IMG/VR virus record: IMGVR_UViG_3300025083_000103
Span: 1-36,542 of that record
Length of the DNA stretch: 36,542 nucleotides
Direction: 5' to 3' (one strand)
Origin: a virus
A program made the translations under genes and the position numbers. Positions 8,270 to 17,284 of the stretch are shown here, in pieces. Position 1 is the first letter of the stretch. Each line of letters begins with the position of its first letter. Below the pieces are notes generated by a model that had not been told where the DNA came from, did not search any database, and saw only the letters and a list, made by a program, of their open reading frames with translations.

Positions 8270-9210
8270 TGGGACGTTCAAGCTCACAGCCTACGCAGGC
8301 ACCAACAACCGCGCCAAACTTAGGCCCAATCATAAATACAGGTCCAAAATTTGGCGCAACTCCATACAACCCTCCAGCGCCAACGCCAGAACCTGCTCCA
8401 GCGCCAACGCCAACGCCAGAACCTGCTCCTGCGCCAACCCCAATGGTGCAACCAACTGGCCCTAATGTATTTCAGCAATCTGCTGACTACATGAAGCAAG
8501 CGGGCGAAACATACGGTGGCTTGGCGGGCTTCCAAGCTCCAGCAGCACAAGCTGCGCAGATTGGCCCAGTTGGATCACTAGCTGCGGCAAATATGCAACA
8601 GTATATGTCACCATACACTCAGCAAGTTATTGAGCGTGGTGAAGCAGACATTGCACGCCAGCGCGAGCAAGCCATGAACCAGCTAGGTGCGCAGGCCACT
8701 GCGGCGGGCGCTTTCGGTGGATCACGCCAAGGCGTGGCTGAAGGTGTAACAATGGGCGAATATGGTCGTATGGCTGGCGACTTTGCGGCGCAGCAGCGCG
8801 AGAAAGCATATCAGCAAGCCCTTGGCGCTGCTCAGTACGACATTGGGCAATCGCAACAGCGCGCACTCCAGCAGGCAAGTTTGCAGCAGCAAGCGGCGCT
8901 TGCAAACCAGCAGGCGGCTCTATCTGGCGCAGGCGTGCAGCAGGCAGGCGCAGCGGGTCTTGGCGGTCTTGCGGGCCAAGCGTTTGGCATGGGCCAGCAG
9001 GCGCAGCAGGCGATTGGGCAGCAGGCTGCTTTACAGCGTAGCCTGCAACAACAAATGATTGATGCTCAGCGCCGACAGTTCGCAGGCGCAACTGGCGCAC
9101 CTCTGGCTGGGCTTGGTGCGTTGTCGCAGGTCTTAGGGACAACGCCTACGCCAACAACAACTACAACCAACCAAGGCTTTAACCCCGCATCTCTACTAAT
9201 GTTATTGTGA
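8269..9210 (+). CDS. internal virion protein with Pro repeat and Gln/Ala-rich helices
   Basis: A 313-residue protein. Residues about 25-62 are a Pro-Ala-Thr repeat (PTPEPAPAPTPTPEP). From residue ~105 comes MSPYTQQVIERGEADIARQ, then QLGAQATAAGAFGGSRQGVA, a motif seen in internal proteins of many marine phages. Residues 160-275 are Gln/Ala-rich helix, likely a coiled coil. The stretch TPTPTTTTTNQ near the C terminus is another low-complexity linker. Location between structural genes and the SleB-domain gene supports a DNA-ejection protein. Specific function is inferred. Confidence 0.72.
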   Translation: MGRSSSQPTQAPTTAPNLGPIINTGPKFGATPYNPPAPTPEPAPAPTPTPEPAPAPTPMVQPTGPNVFQQSADYMKQAGETYGGLAGFQAPAAQAAQIGPVGSLAAANMQQYMSPYTQQVIERGEADIARQREQAMNQLGAQATAAGAFGGSRQGVAEGVTMGEYGRMAGDFAAQQREKAYQQALGAAQYDIGQSQQRALQQASLQQQAALANQQAALSGAGVQQAGAAGLGGLAGQAFGMGQQAQQAIGQQAALQRSLQQQMIDAQRRQFAGATGAPLAGLGALSQVLGTTPTPTTTTTNQGFNPASLLMLL

Positions 9211-9216
9211 TCTGAT

Positions 9217-10692
9217 ATGGCGCTAAATGACAGAGAATTATTAGCAAAGACGCTGCAAGCTGAAGCTGGCAATCAAGGCATTGGCGGCATGCTTGCTGTT
9301 GGCTCTGTCATAAGAAACCGCATGGCACAAGGTGGAAGTCTGAGTGACGTTATTCTTGCCCCTGCGCAGTTTTCTGCTTGGAACAAGGTAACTGGCGCGG
9401 TTGGCGGAGAGCAGGGGCAGGACATGGCTGCGCTAAAGCCAAGCGAAGATGCCTACTCTGCTGCAGATGCAATACTCTCTGGGAATGCCCCAGATTTAAC
9501 TGGCGGCGCTACGCACTACTACAACCCGTCTATCTCAAACCCCGCTTGGGGCAAGGAGAAAGCTGGCGGTGATTGGACCAAGATTGGCGCGCATATTTTT
9601 GGCAAAGCTGGTGATTTCAAAACAGGAGCCGCAAAGATGAACGGTGAACAGACACAAAAACCTCAAGGCTTGCTGGGTGGCTTGCTTGGCGGGCAGGGCA
9701 TAGGTGAGCGCTTAGGGCTAAGCCCAGAGTTTAGCGATAAACTCGCAATGGCTGTCATGGCTGGGACAGGTGATGCGCGATTGCAGCCTTTGATTGCGCA
9801 GCGTGCGGCAGGCATGAAAGAGCGTAGAGGTGAGGCTAAGGAACAACGCCAGCGTAATAAGAGTATTGAATTTTTGCAAAGCCGTGCTGATGCGGGTGAT
9901 GCAACCGCGAAAGAAATTCTTGGGGCGGTTTCAACTGGCGTCCTGCCTGTAGGGATAGGCGTATCTACTTATTTGACGCAATCTCTGACTGCGCCGAAGG
10001 ACGAGAGAACGGCCTTGATGAAGGAATATGATCTGTCCAAAACAGACCCAGAATTTGCCAAGCTTTTGGGCTTGAGGAACGCGCCAGAAGCCCCCGCGGG
10101 GTTAAAAGCGCTAGATACTGAATTTGCCAAAACTCTTGGCGAAGGTGGCGGCGCGCAAAACGTAGCAGCGGCTATGCAGGATTTAGCGTCGGTTCAGACA
10201 GTCCTAAATAAACTTGAGGCTGGCGAGGAGCTAACTGGCCCATTTATTGGATCGCTACCTGAGAGCGTTAGAGCATTCATAGCCCCTGAAGGATTGCAGG
10301 CGCAGCAGCTTGTTGAAAGCGTTGTCCAAAAGAACCTTAGAGCAATTCTTGGTGGACAGTTTGCGCAAAAAGAAGGCGAGCAACTTGTTAGACGCGCATA
10401 CAATCCGTCACTTACCCCCGCGCAAAATGCGGCAAGGCTAAGAGCCTTAATACCGACACTGCAGGCTGCTGCTGAAAATAAACTGGCGATGACTGAGTAC
10501 TTCCTTGATCCAAATAACAATTATTCGCTTAAAGGGTTTTCTGGACTTGTTGGTGTTCCAAGTGTTTCAGTGTTTATGAATGCTCTTGATGAAGGTGAAA
10601 GTAACTTATCTTCATCGGGGAAGGGCGCTCAACCCGCACCAGCGGCAAAACCAGTAGTAATAAATGGCTACACAATCGAAGAGATTGAATAA
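9217..10692 (+). CDS. virion-associated cell-wall hydrolase (SleB-like) fused to internal protein
   Basis: A 491-residue protein. Residues 1-135 look like a cell-wall hydrolase of the SleB/Hydrolase_2 family: ELLAKTLQAEAGNQGIGG contains the catalytic Glu of the AEAxG motif. It is followed by VGSVIRNRMAQG, APAQFSAWN and THYYNPSISNPAWG. The remaining ~350 residues are helical and match nothing I know, as expected for an ejection protein. It probably opens peptidoglycan locally during DNA entry, separately from the endolysin at 18825. It overlaps the next gene by one base (TAATG). Confidence 0.82.
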   Translation: MALNDRELLAKTLQAEAGNQGIGGMLAVGSVIRNRMAQGGSLSDVILAPAQFSAWNKVTGAVGGEQGQDMAALKPSEDAYSAADAILSGNAPDLTGGATHYYNPSISNPAWGKEKAGGDWTKIGAHIFGKAGDFKTGAAKMNGEQTQKPQGLLGGLLGGQGIGERLGLSPEFSDKLAMAVMAGTGDARLQPLIAQRAAGMKERRGEAKEQRQRNKSIEFLQSRADAGDATAKEILGAVSTGVLPVGIGVSTYLTQSLTAPKDERTALMKEYDLSKTDPEFAKLLGLRNAPEAPAGLKALDTEFAKTLGEGGGAQNVAAAMQDLASVQTVLNKLEAGEELTGPFIGSLPESVRAFIAPEGLQAQQLVESVVQKNLRAILGGQFAQKEGEQLVRRAYNPSLTPAQNAARLRALIPTLQAAAENKLAMTEYFLDPNNNYSLKGFSGLVGVPSVSVFMNALDEGESNLSSSGKGAQPAPAAKPVVINGYTIEEIE

Positions 10693-12149
10693 TGGCAACA
10701 TTTCAAATCACAGCGCCTGATGGGAAAAAATACAGAGTTACTGGCGAAAATGCTCAGGGCGCTCATGCTGCTTTAATGGAGATGCTTGGTGGGCAAACTG
10801 CTGAACCTGCCCCAGAAGTTTCGCGCGGTGAAGATGTAAAGATGGCACTGAAAAGCGGCTTGCGTGAGGGCGCTATTGCTGTTCCAGAAACGCTTGAGAT
10901 GTTGGGTCGCCTTGGTGTGCGCGGTTTCCAAGAGGCTAAGGATTTACTTGGCTATGAGGTCGGGGACAAGGTTCCAGTGCTGGACACCTTCTCAGGCGAC
11001 ATTCTACGTGAAGCGTTCCCCGCAGAAGAGTACGAGCCTCAAACAACTGCTGGGGAATACGCCCAAACTATAGCAGAGTTTTTGCCTTCTGCAGCAATTG
11101 GTGGCCCTGCTGGCCTCGCACGCCGTGGTGTAACAATGGCAACGGCGGGCGCTGGCAGCGAGGCTGCGGGTCAGGCGGCAGAAAAGTACGCGCCGTCTAT
11201 GGAGTTGCCAGCGCGCCTAATTGGAGCGCTTGCTGCACCATCTGCAGGCAAAAAGGCGCTTAATAAAACATTTCAGCGCTCAATAGACCGCCCAACTCTG
11301 GAAAGCCTGCAAACAGCAAAGAATGCGGCATACAGCGCAGTGGACAAGGCTGGTGTGAAATTCAAACCAAACGAAATGAACCAGATTGTTGCGAAATCTA
11401 ACGCAGCAGTCGCTAAATTCAATTATGTTCCTGAAGTTGACCTGCAGACAAAAGCTGCGCTCAAAACAATCCAATCTCAAATGGACAACACAATGACTGT
11501 TGGGCAGTTAGATAAGTTGCGCCAAGGCTTGTATAAGCGCTACAGCGCAGCGCGCAACGAGCAGGGTATAAGAGAAATCATTGATGTTATTGATGAGGCG
11601 ATAGAAGCAAAAGCTCCAGCAAACCGCCTTATGACAACCGCGCGCCAAGCCAACAAGCGCTACAAAAAGCTAGAGATGCTTGAGGATGCGTTTAGGAAAG
11701 CTGAACTAGATACGGCGGTAAGTGGTTCTGGTGGAAATTTGGTTAATAACTATCGTCGTGCCGTTAAGAACATTCTGGCAAGTAAAAACAAAACAAAGTT
11801 TTTTGACGATACAGAGTTAAAGGTTATGGAGCAGTTTGTTCGTGGCAGCATGAGTGAAAATACACTGCGCCTAATTGGTAAGATGTCACCGTCTGGGGGT
11901 GGTCTTATGCAGGCGCTTAATGTCGGTGCAATAGCTTACAATCCTGCAATGGCTGGCGTCAGCGTTGCTGGAATGGCTGCAAAGGGAATATCTGAAGCAA
12001 AGGCCATAAAATCCGCAGAGCAAATAAAGAACATGCTTGCTACTGGGGTTGCACCTAATAAGTCAATTAGCTTGAAAGAGATACGAACTTTGATGGGCTT
12101 GGAAGCAGGCAATGAAACTGGCTTGATGCCGCAACCACAAGGACAATAA
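10692..12149 (+). CDS. internal/ejection protein, unknown family
   Basis: A 485-residue protein. The N terminus (FQITAPDGKKYRVTGENAQG, then AHAALMEMLGG) is the short beta-beta-alpha module found at the start of many phage ejection proteins. The next ~170 residues contain hydrophobic Gly/Ala-rich helices (AEFLPSAAIGGPAGLARRG, LIGALAAPSAGKKAL), followed by long charged helices. The C terminus has another Ala/Gly-rich hydrophobic stretch (about residues 405-435). Such membrane-active helices fit a DNA-ejection conduit. It sits directly upstream of the portal gene. Confidence 0.72.
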   Translation: MATFQITAPDGKKYRVTGENAQGAHAALMEMLGGQTAEPAPEVSRGEDVKMALKSGLREGAIAVPETLEMLGRLGVRGFQEAKDLLGYEVGDKVPVLDTFSGDILREAFPAEEYEPQTTAGEYAQTIAEFLPSAAIGGPAGLARRGVTMATAGAGSEAAGQAAEKYAPSMELPARLIGALAAPSAGKKALNKTFQRSIDRPTLESLQTAKNAAYSAVDKAGVKFKPNEMNQIVAKSNAAVAKFNYVPEVDLQTKAALKTIQSQMDNTMTVGQLDKLRQGLYKRYSAARNEQGIREIIDVIDEAIEAKAPANRLMTTARQANKRYKKLEMLEDAFRKAELDTAVSGSGGNLVNNYRRAVKNILASKNKTKFFDDTELKVMEQFVRGSMSENTLRLIGKMSPSGGGLMQALNVGAIAYNPAMAGVSVAGMAAKGISEAKAIKSAEQIKNMLATGVAPNKSISLKEIRTLMGLEAGNETGLMPQPQGQ

Positions 12150-12150
12150 C

Positions 12151-14202
12151 ATGCAGCCACAAGCAAAAGACAGACGCGAGATTGAAGCTATCGTGCAAGA
12201 CGCTATGGCACAGGCTGTAGACTTTGTTGAGAGTGAAATCACAGATGAACGCATCAAGGCTCAGCGCTACTTTGACGGTCAAGTTGACATTGGTTACGAA
12301 GATGGGCGCAGCAGAGTTGTAGCGACTAAGGTGCGAGACACCATTCGCTCAGTCAAGCCAAGCATCATGCGTGTATTTATGTCCACAGCGAAGCCTGTTG
12401 AGTTCTTACCAAAAGGCCCAGAGGATGTTGCTGCAGCAGAACAAGCCACGCAGTACATCCACTATGCATTCACCAAGAACGACGGGTATCGCGTGCTAAA
12501 CGATGCGATCCATGACGCGCTGATTAAGAAAACAGGTATCGTCAAAGCGTACTACGAGGATAGCTATAAAGCTGAGATATTCACGTATGACAACCTGACA
12601 GATCAAGAGTACATGCTGCTTGTCTCTGATGACGATGTAGACGTGATTGAGCATGGCGTAGAAATGACTATGAGCATGGATGAGTTTGGCGCAGAGGTAG
12701 AGGCACCAGTTCATTCTCTAAAAATCAGCAGACAAATCCCTAACGGTCAGCTACGCCTAGAGAGCGTACCGCCAGAAGAGTTTTTCATTAACTCACAGGC
12801 GCGTAACATAGATGACGCATATATCGTAGCGCACCGCACAGAGATGCGCGTGGGCGAGCTTGTAGAGATGGGCTATGACTTTGAGGACGTATATAAGCTA
12901 GATGGCTTGTATGGCGCATCAGACATCTCTGAGGCAGAAACTATAGAGCGTCAAGGCTACTCACAGGATGACTATGAGGATCAAGAGGGCGATCCTGCAA
13001 TGCGCTCTGTTGCAGTCACGGAAGCCTACATGAAGATCGACGCGGATGGCACGGGCGTACCAGTTCTGCATCGCTTTATCTGCGGTGGCACAAGCTACCA
13101 GCTATTGGACTTTGAGCCTTGGGATGAGGTGCCGTTTGCTGTGTTCGAGATTGACCCAGAGCCTCACACATTCTACGGACGTTCTCTTGCAGAAATCATC
13201 ATTGATGACCAAGACGCAGCAACAGCAATCCTGCGCGGCGTGTTAGATAACGTAGCCATGACGAATAACCCTCGCATTGGTATTGTTGATGGTGCGGTTA
13301 ATATTGACGATGTGCTGAACAATGAGATCGGCGCAATCGTACGCATGCGTCAAGCTGGATCAGTTCAGGAGCTTACAGTTCCATTTACCGCAGGCCAGAC
13401 GCTAGGTGCGCTAACCTACATGGATCAGGTCGTAGAGAACAAAACTGGCGTGTCTCGCGCAAGCATGGGGCTAGACCCAGACGCAATGCAATCCACTACA
13501 AAGGCTGCGGTTCAAGCTACAATCCAATCACAGGCTGGTCAGATTGAGGTAATGGTGCGCAACCTTGCAGACGGTATGAAGCGCCTATTCGGCATCATGC
13601 TACGCGCAGCAATCAAGAACACAGACGAAGAGCAGCTTGTGAAGATGGGCGGGCAGTTCGTGCAGGTTGATCCTCGTGTTTGGCGCTCTGACATGGACAT
13701 CGGTATCAACGTAGGTCTAGGCACAGGCCGCGAAGAAGAGAAGATGATGGCGCTGCAGCAAGCGTTCCAAATCCAGCAGCAAATTTATACGCAGTATGGG
13801 CCATTTAACGGCATGGTGAGCTTGACGAACATACGCAATACGTTGTCTGATATGTTAGCTGCTGCTGGCATTCGCAACTCTGACAGATATTTTGCTCCAA
13901 TCACGCCAGAGGTCGAGCAGCAGCTACTTCAAATGCAGCAGCAAGCGCAGGCTCAGCAGGCTCAGGGTACTGATCCTAACCAAGCCTACTTACAGGCAGA
14001 GCAGATGAAAGCGCAAGCCAATATGCAGTCAGACATGGCTAAACTGCAGCTAGAACAGCAAAAACTTGCTATGGAAGATGATCGCAAGCGTGACCAGATG
14101 GATCAAGACTTGCTGGTTGATGCTGCGAAGGTGTTGGGCCAGTATGGCACTCAGGTTGACGTAGCTGCGATCAGAGCAGCGCAACAAGCGGCGAGAGGAT
14201 AA
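12151..14202 (+). CDS. portal protein
   Basis: A 683-residue protein. The N-terminal half (RYFDGQVDIGYEDGRSRVV, then IMRVFMSTAKPVEFLPKGPE and AYYEDSYKAE) is the stem and wing organisation of podovirus-type portals. It includes PPEEFFINSQAR and YGRSLAEIIIDDQDAATAIL. The C-terminal ~100 residues are a Gln-rich coiled helix (QQLLQMQQQAQAQQAQG), as in portal barrel extensions. Length and neighbours (scaffold and capsid downstream) agree. It forms the dodecameric DNA gateway that docks the terminase. A one-base TAATG overlap leads into the next gene. Confidence 0.92.
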   Translation: MQPQAKDRREIEAIVQDAMAQAVDFVESEITDERIKAQRYFDGQVDIGYEDGRSRVVATKVRDTIRSVKPSIMRVFMSTAKPVEFLPKGPEDVAAAEQATQYIHYAFTKNDGYRVLNDAIHDALIKKTGIVKAYYEDSYKAEIFTYDNLTDQEYMLLVSDDDVDVIEHGVEMTMSMDEFGAEVEAPVHSLKISRQIPNGQLRLESVPPEEFFINSQARNIDDAYIVAHRTEMRVGELVEMGYDFEDVYKLDGLYGASDISEAETIERQGYSQDDYEDQEGDPAMRSVAVTEAYMKIDADGTGVPVLHRFICGGTSYQLLDFEPWDEVPFAVFEIDPEPHTFYGRSLAEIIIDDQDAATAILRGVLDNVAMTNNPRIGIVDGAVNIDDVLNNEIGAIVRMRQAGSVQELTVPFTAGQTLGALTYMDQVVENKTGVSRASMGLDPDAMQSTTKAAVQATIQSQAGQIEVMVRNLADGMKRLFGIMLRAAIKNTDEEQLVKMGGQFVQVDPRVWRSDMDIGINVGLGTGREEEKMMALQQAFQIQQQIYTQYGPFNGMVSLTNIRNTLSDMLAAAGIRNSDRYFAPITPEVEQQLLQMQQQAQAQQAQGTDPNQAYLQAEQMKAQANMQSDMAKLQLEQQKLAMEDDRKRDQMDQDLLVDAAKVLGQYGTQVDVAAIRAAQQAARG

Positions 14203-14432
14203 TGCAGAGCATTCGCATACAGGCAGACGAAGCTAAGCGTTTAAAGAACGACACTGCTTTCCAGCAGTTTGTCCAAGATGTTCGTGATGTGCAGATCAGC
14301 ATATTCACAAACACAACTGCTCAGGAGATTGAGCAGCGTGAAGAGGCGCACGCAATCATGCGCGCGTTAAACCAGATCGAAATGCAGCTTGACGCAGCGA
14401 TTGCTGCAGAGCGCATGTTAGATCGCAAATAA
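14202..14432 (+). CDS. small helical protein between portal and scaffold
   Basis: A 76-residue charged, wholly helical protein, coupled to the portal stop by TAATG. The sequence (IRIQADEAKRLKNDTAFQQF, then RALNQIEMQLDAAIAAERML) has an amphipathic pattern. Small proteins like this between portal and scaffold are common in marine podoviruses and may aid head assembly. No domain is recognised. Confidence 0.75.
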   Translation: MQSIRIQADEAKRLKNDTAFQQFVQDVRDVQISIFTNTTAQEIEQREEAHAIMRALNQIEMQLDAAIAAERMLDRK

Positions 14433-14443
14433 GGAGTAGCACC

Positions 14444-15424
14444 GTGGAAGCGACTACTATTGAGAGTGCAGTGGAGAGCCTTTTGGCACCACAGGATAAT
14501 TCCGAAGAAACAGTTGAAGCTACAGAAGAGCCAACTCAAGACGTTGAGAGCGATTTTGAAGAAGAGGCTGTGGAAGAGGAAGTCATCGAAGCATCTGACG
14601 ATGATGGTGAAGCCGAATACGAAGATGATGCAACTGAATATACTGACGAAGTAGAAGCCGTTGAGGATGACAGTGAAACTCTGTACGACATCACTATTGA
14701 TGGTAAGCCAGAGCGCTGGACCCTTTCCCAACTAAAGCAGTCTGCTGCGGGTCAGGGCTATATTCAGCAAAAAATGCGTGAAAACGCTGAGCAATCTAAG
14801 CAGATTGATGCAGCAAAAGCGCACTTAGCTCAGCAGTTAAACATGCTGAACAATTTAACCCAGCAAGCGCAGAGTGGCGAACTTGCTCCACCCACGCCGC
14901 CATCAAAGGAACTTCTTGAGAGTGACCCGATTGGGTACATGCAAGAGAAGGAAGCCTACGAAGCGGCAATGGGTGAGTACAACGTCAAGATGCAACAAGT
15001 GCAGCAACTGCAAGCACAGCAGGCGCAACAGTCGGAGCAGCAAAAACAGCAGCACCGTCAGGAGCAAATGCAGTTATTGCAGCAACGTGTGCCTGATTTC
15101 GCTGACCCTCAGAAATACGAGAAGGCGGCTCAGGATATGCTACGCGGTGGGCAGGAGTATTACGGGGTTCCACAGGAAGCTCTAATGCAACTCACTGACG
15201 CTGTAGAGATTGAAATCCTGTATGACGCGATACGCTATCGCAGACTGCAGGCCAATCGCAAAAACGTAGACCAGAAAGCTAAGAAAGCTAAGCCTATGGT
15301 CAAAGCTGGCGCTAAAAAGGTTCAGGATAGTGCGGCTGCAACTCGCAGAAAACAGCAAGCCAAAGCTATGAAGTCTGGGAATATCGCAGACATGGCAGAC
15401 TTGCTACTAGACCCTAAACTTTAG
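14444..15424 (+). CDS. scaffolding protein
   Basis: A 326-residue protein beginning at GTG (14444), chosen because AAGGAG stands 8 bases upstream. Residues about 18-85 are extremely acidic (Glu/Asp runs). They are followed by YDITIDGKPERWTLSQLKQ and a long Gln-rich coiled coil (QQVQQLQAQQAQQSEQQKQQ). The C terminus (about residues 280-318) is Lys/Arg-rich, as in scaffolds whose basic tail binds the capsid shell. Position directly before the major capsid gene is diagnostic. It should guide procapsid assembly and leave the head. Confidence 0.88.
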   Translation: MEATTIESAVESLLAPQDNSEETVEATEEPTQDVESDFEEEAVEEEVIEASDDDGEAEYEDDATEYTDEVEAVEDDSETLYDITIDGKPERWTLSQLKQSAAGQGYIQQKMRENAEQSKQIDAAKAHLAQQLNMLNNLTQQAQSGELAPPTPPSKELLESDPIGYMQEKEAYEAAMGEYNVKMQQVQQLQAQQAQQSEQQKQQHRQEQMQLLQQRVPDFADPQKYEKAAQDMLRGGQEYYGVPQEALMQLTDAVEIEILYDAIRYRRLQANRKNVDQKAKKAKPMVKAGAKKVQDSAAATRRKQQAKAMKSGNIADMADLLLDPKL

Positions 15425-15440
15425 TAAAGGAAAGTGAACT

Positions 15441-16397
15441 ATGGCACAGCCAAGCAACACATTCGACAGCTATGATGCAGTCGGCATTCGTGAAGATTTG
15501 AGTGATGTAATCACCAACATCTCACCAGAAGAAACACCATTCCACACGAAGTCTGCAAAGACCCGTGCGCGCAATACATTGCATGAATGGCAAACAGACA
15601 GCCTACGCGCGTCTACAGCAAATGCTCACATTGAAGGTGACGCAACAACTGCGGAAGCACGTTCAGCGACAACTCGCTTGGGCAACTACACACAAATCTT
15701 TAAGAACGCAGTTGTCGTACCTGACACTGACGAAGGTTTGGATAAAGCAGGCCGTGCGCGTGAAATTGCGTACCAAACGCTAAAAATTGCCAAAGAGCAA
15801 AAATTGGACATCGAAAAAGCACTTTTCGACAACAATGCTCGTGCAGCGGGTAACTCCACAACTGCGCGTGAGCTTGCTGGTGCGCCTGCATGGTTGACAT
15901 CAAACACAGACTTTGGTGCTAACGAAGGTGCAGACGCAACGGGTGACGGTACAGACGCACGTACAGATGAGACAACAACTCTTATCGCGTTTGACCAAGA
16001 CCGCTTTGATGGCGTAATGCAGTCAATCTGGGAAAACGGTGGAAACCCAGACACTGTATATCTATCAGCGTTCCAAATGAACAAGGCGTTGGCTTTCACA
16101 GGCAACAACAACCAGCGTTCAGCGGTACAAGCTGGTGACGAGCGTGTCATCAAATCACTTGCAGTATACGTTACACCTTGGGGAACTATTGAGTTCATGC
16201 CAAGCCGTGAGAACCGTTCTCGTGACGTATTCATCATGCAGGATGATATGTGGGAAGTCGCAACATTGCGTCCAACCAAAAACGTTGCACTTGCAAAAAC
16301 TGGCGACAACACAACTCGCCAAGTTGTTACAGAACTTACATTGGTCTGTAAGAACGAAGCTGCAAACGGCGGCGTTTTCGACAACACAACGTCATAA
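15441..16397 (+). CDS. major capsid protein, SU10-like (DUF5309)
   Basis: A 318-residue protein with ribosome site AAAGGAAAGTGAACT. The pattern FDSYDAVGIREDLSDVITNI, then SPEETPFHTKSAKTRARN and LHEWQTDSLR is the start of the SU10-like (DUF5309) HK97-fold capsid family. Later segments agree: TVYLSAFQMNKALAF, YVTPWGTIEFMPSRENRSRD, and LRPTKNVALAKTGDNTTRQV. Length is normal for the family. No protease or N-terminal cleavable delta domain is visible, in line with the separate scaffold gene. A strong hairpin terminator follows 16 bases after the stop. Confidence 0.93.
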   Translation: MAQPSNTFDSYDAVGIREDLSDVITNISPEETPFHTKSAKTRARNTLHEWQTDSLRASTANAHIEGDATTAEARSATTRLGNYTQIFKNAVVVPDTDEGLDKAGRAREIAYQTLKIAKEQKLDIEKALFDNNARAAGNSTTARELAGAPAWLTSNTDFGANEGADATGDGTDARTDETTTLIAFDQDRFDGVMQSIWENGGNPDTVYLSAFQMNKALAFTGNNNQRSAVQAGDERVIKSLAVYVTPWGTIEFMPSRENRSRDVFIMQDDMWEVATLRPTKNVALAKTGDNTTRQVVTELTLVCKNEAANGGVFDNTTS

Positions 16398-16412
16398 CGT
16401 CATAACGTTACT

Positions 16413-16441
16413 GAAGGGGCGGCAACGCCCCTTCTCTTTAT
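16413..16441 (+). terminator. intrinsic terminator after the capsid gene
   Basis: A perfect 9-bp stem GAAGGGGCG / CGCCCCTTC closes a GCAA tetraloop (GNRA type) and is followed by TCTTTAT. The hairpin lies between the capsid stop (16397) and the next ribosome site (AGGAGG, 16443). It should set high capsid mRNA stability or reduce read-through into downstream genes. The U-tract is interrupted by C, so termination may be partial. Confidence 0.85.
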
Positions 16442-16453
16442 CAGGAGGCAGTA

Positions 16454-16762
16454 ATGAGAGTTTTAGTTAAGTATCGCAGCATGTCCACAAGTGTAGGGCG
16501 CGTGCGCAACGGCGATATAATTGATATTCCAGAAGCAGAATATAAAAAGATTTGCACAACGAAACCGATGGCGTTAGAGGCTTTGCCTGAGCTTCCGCTT
16601 GAAGAGCCTAAAAAGGTACAAAAAGTTGTACAGAAACCTGTACAAAAGAAAGCACCTGCGAAGCGCAAGCGGGCGCGCAAGGCTGACGGTACGCTGAAAG
16701 CTGATGATCCATCCACACCAGACGTAAATGAGGCTTGGGAAGATGGCAAACACCTCAACTAA
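16454..16762 (+). CDS. small Lys/Arg-rich protein after the capsid gene
   Basis: A 102-residue protein with ribosome site AGGAGGCAGTA. Residues 1-40 form a small beta domain (MRVLVKYRSMSTSVGRVRNG, IIDIPEAEYKKI). Residues 50-80 are highly basic with a repeated KKVQKVVQKPVQKK pattern, and the end is acidic. It resembles phage head-completion or decoration adaptors with a disordered, DNA-binding tail. No specific family is recognised. It overlaps the next gene by 20 bases. Confidence 0.72.
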   Translation: MRVLVKYRSMSTSVGRVRNGDIIDIPEAEYKKICTTKPMALEALPELPLEEPKKVQKVVQKPVQKKAPAKRKRARKADGTLKADDPSTPDVNEAWEDGKHLN

Positions 16763-17045
16763 AATCAAAGAAACTATTAAGTTTGAAGATGATAAGCTCA
16801 TCATCAAAAAGACGCATGACGCATCTGTAGCGCTGAAAGATGCGCAGCAAGCGCGTGAGCTATCCCCTAACGCATTCGCATCAGACTACAAGCATGTCGG
16901 CAATGTGGACATGGCTATGCTAAATAATTGGCTAAAAGAGGCTGGAGTAGCATGGACAGATACACAAGCAGTAAAAGATGTGATAAAAAGGAAGTTAATG
17001 AGTAACGAATTTTCTGGACTGCGGGTTTGGGAAGGTAAGTGGTAA
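16743..17045 (+). CDS. small virion-region protein, unknown
   Basis: A 100-residue protein. I take the start as the ATG at 16743 (MANTSTKIKETIK), with GGGAAG upstream, rather than the earlier in-frame TTG/ATG. It has a beta hairpin (IKFEDDKLIIKKTHDASVAL) and the helical segment VDMAMLNNWLKEAGVAWTDT. The closing LRVWEGKW lies two bases before the next ATG. No family is recognised. Its position between head and lysis genes suggests a minor virion protein or packaging accessory. Confidence 0.68.
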   Translation: MANTSTKIKETIKFEDDKLIIKKTHDASVALKDAQQARELSPNAFASDYKHVGNVDMAMLNNWLKEAGVAWTDTQAVKDVIKRKLMSNEFSGLRVWEGKW

Positions 17046-17046
17046 G

Positions 17047-17283
17047 ATGGAAGTGAACTTTGAGATGATTGATGCGATCATGCAGTGGGTTGTCCTGCCT
17101 GTAGCGGGTGTTGTTATTTACATGTTCAACCGCCAAGGTCAGCACCATACTGACATTGCAGTTCTTAAAGCTCAGCACGAAGCCACCAGAACCTCACATG
17201 ATCGTGAGATGAAGGAAATGAAAACCACTATCGCCGCGATTTTCACAAAGCTCGACAATATAGAGCAAGCGTTAAGAAAATGA
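17047..17283 (+). CDS. single-pass membrane protein with coiled coil
   Basis: A 78-residue protein. Residues about 8-28 (IDAIMQWVVLPVAGVVIYMF) are one membrane segment. The rest is a charged helix (LKAQHEATRTSHDREMKEMK, ending LDNIEQALRK) with heptad spacing. This layout recalls small holin-accessory or XhlA-like proteins. It opens the membrane-protein cluster that ends with the endolysin, so a lysis or membrane role is likely. Exact function is not determined. Confidence 0.7.
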   Translation: MEVNFEMIDAIMQWVVLPVAGVVIYMFNRQGQHHTDIAVLKAQHEATRTSHDREMKEMKTTIAAIFTKLDNIEQALRK

Positions 17284-17284
17284 C

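Noticed and set aside
8627-9142. 171-codon minus-strand frame opposite the Gln/Ala-rich virion gene
   Set aside because: Its composition is the complement of the GCAGCA/CAGCAG-rich coding strand; no start signal or neighbours.
15686-16387. Long minus-strand open frame (233 codons) opposite the capsid gene
   Set aside because: Lies entirely within the well-supported capsid gene, has a Ser/Val-biased composition expected of an antisense frame, and no ribosome site.
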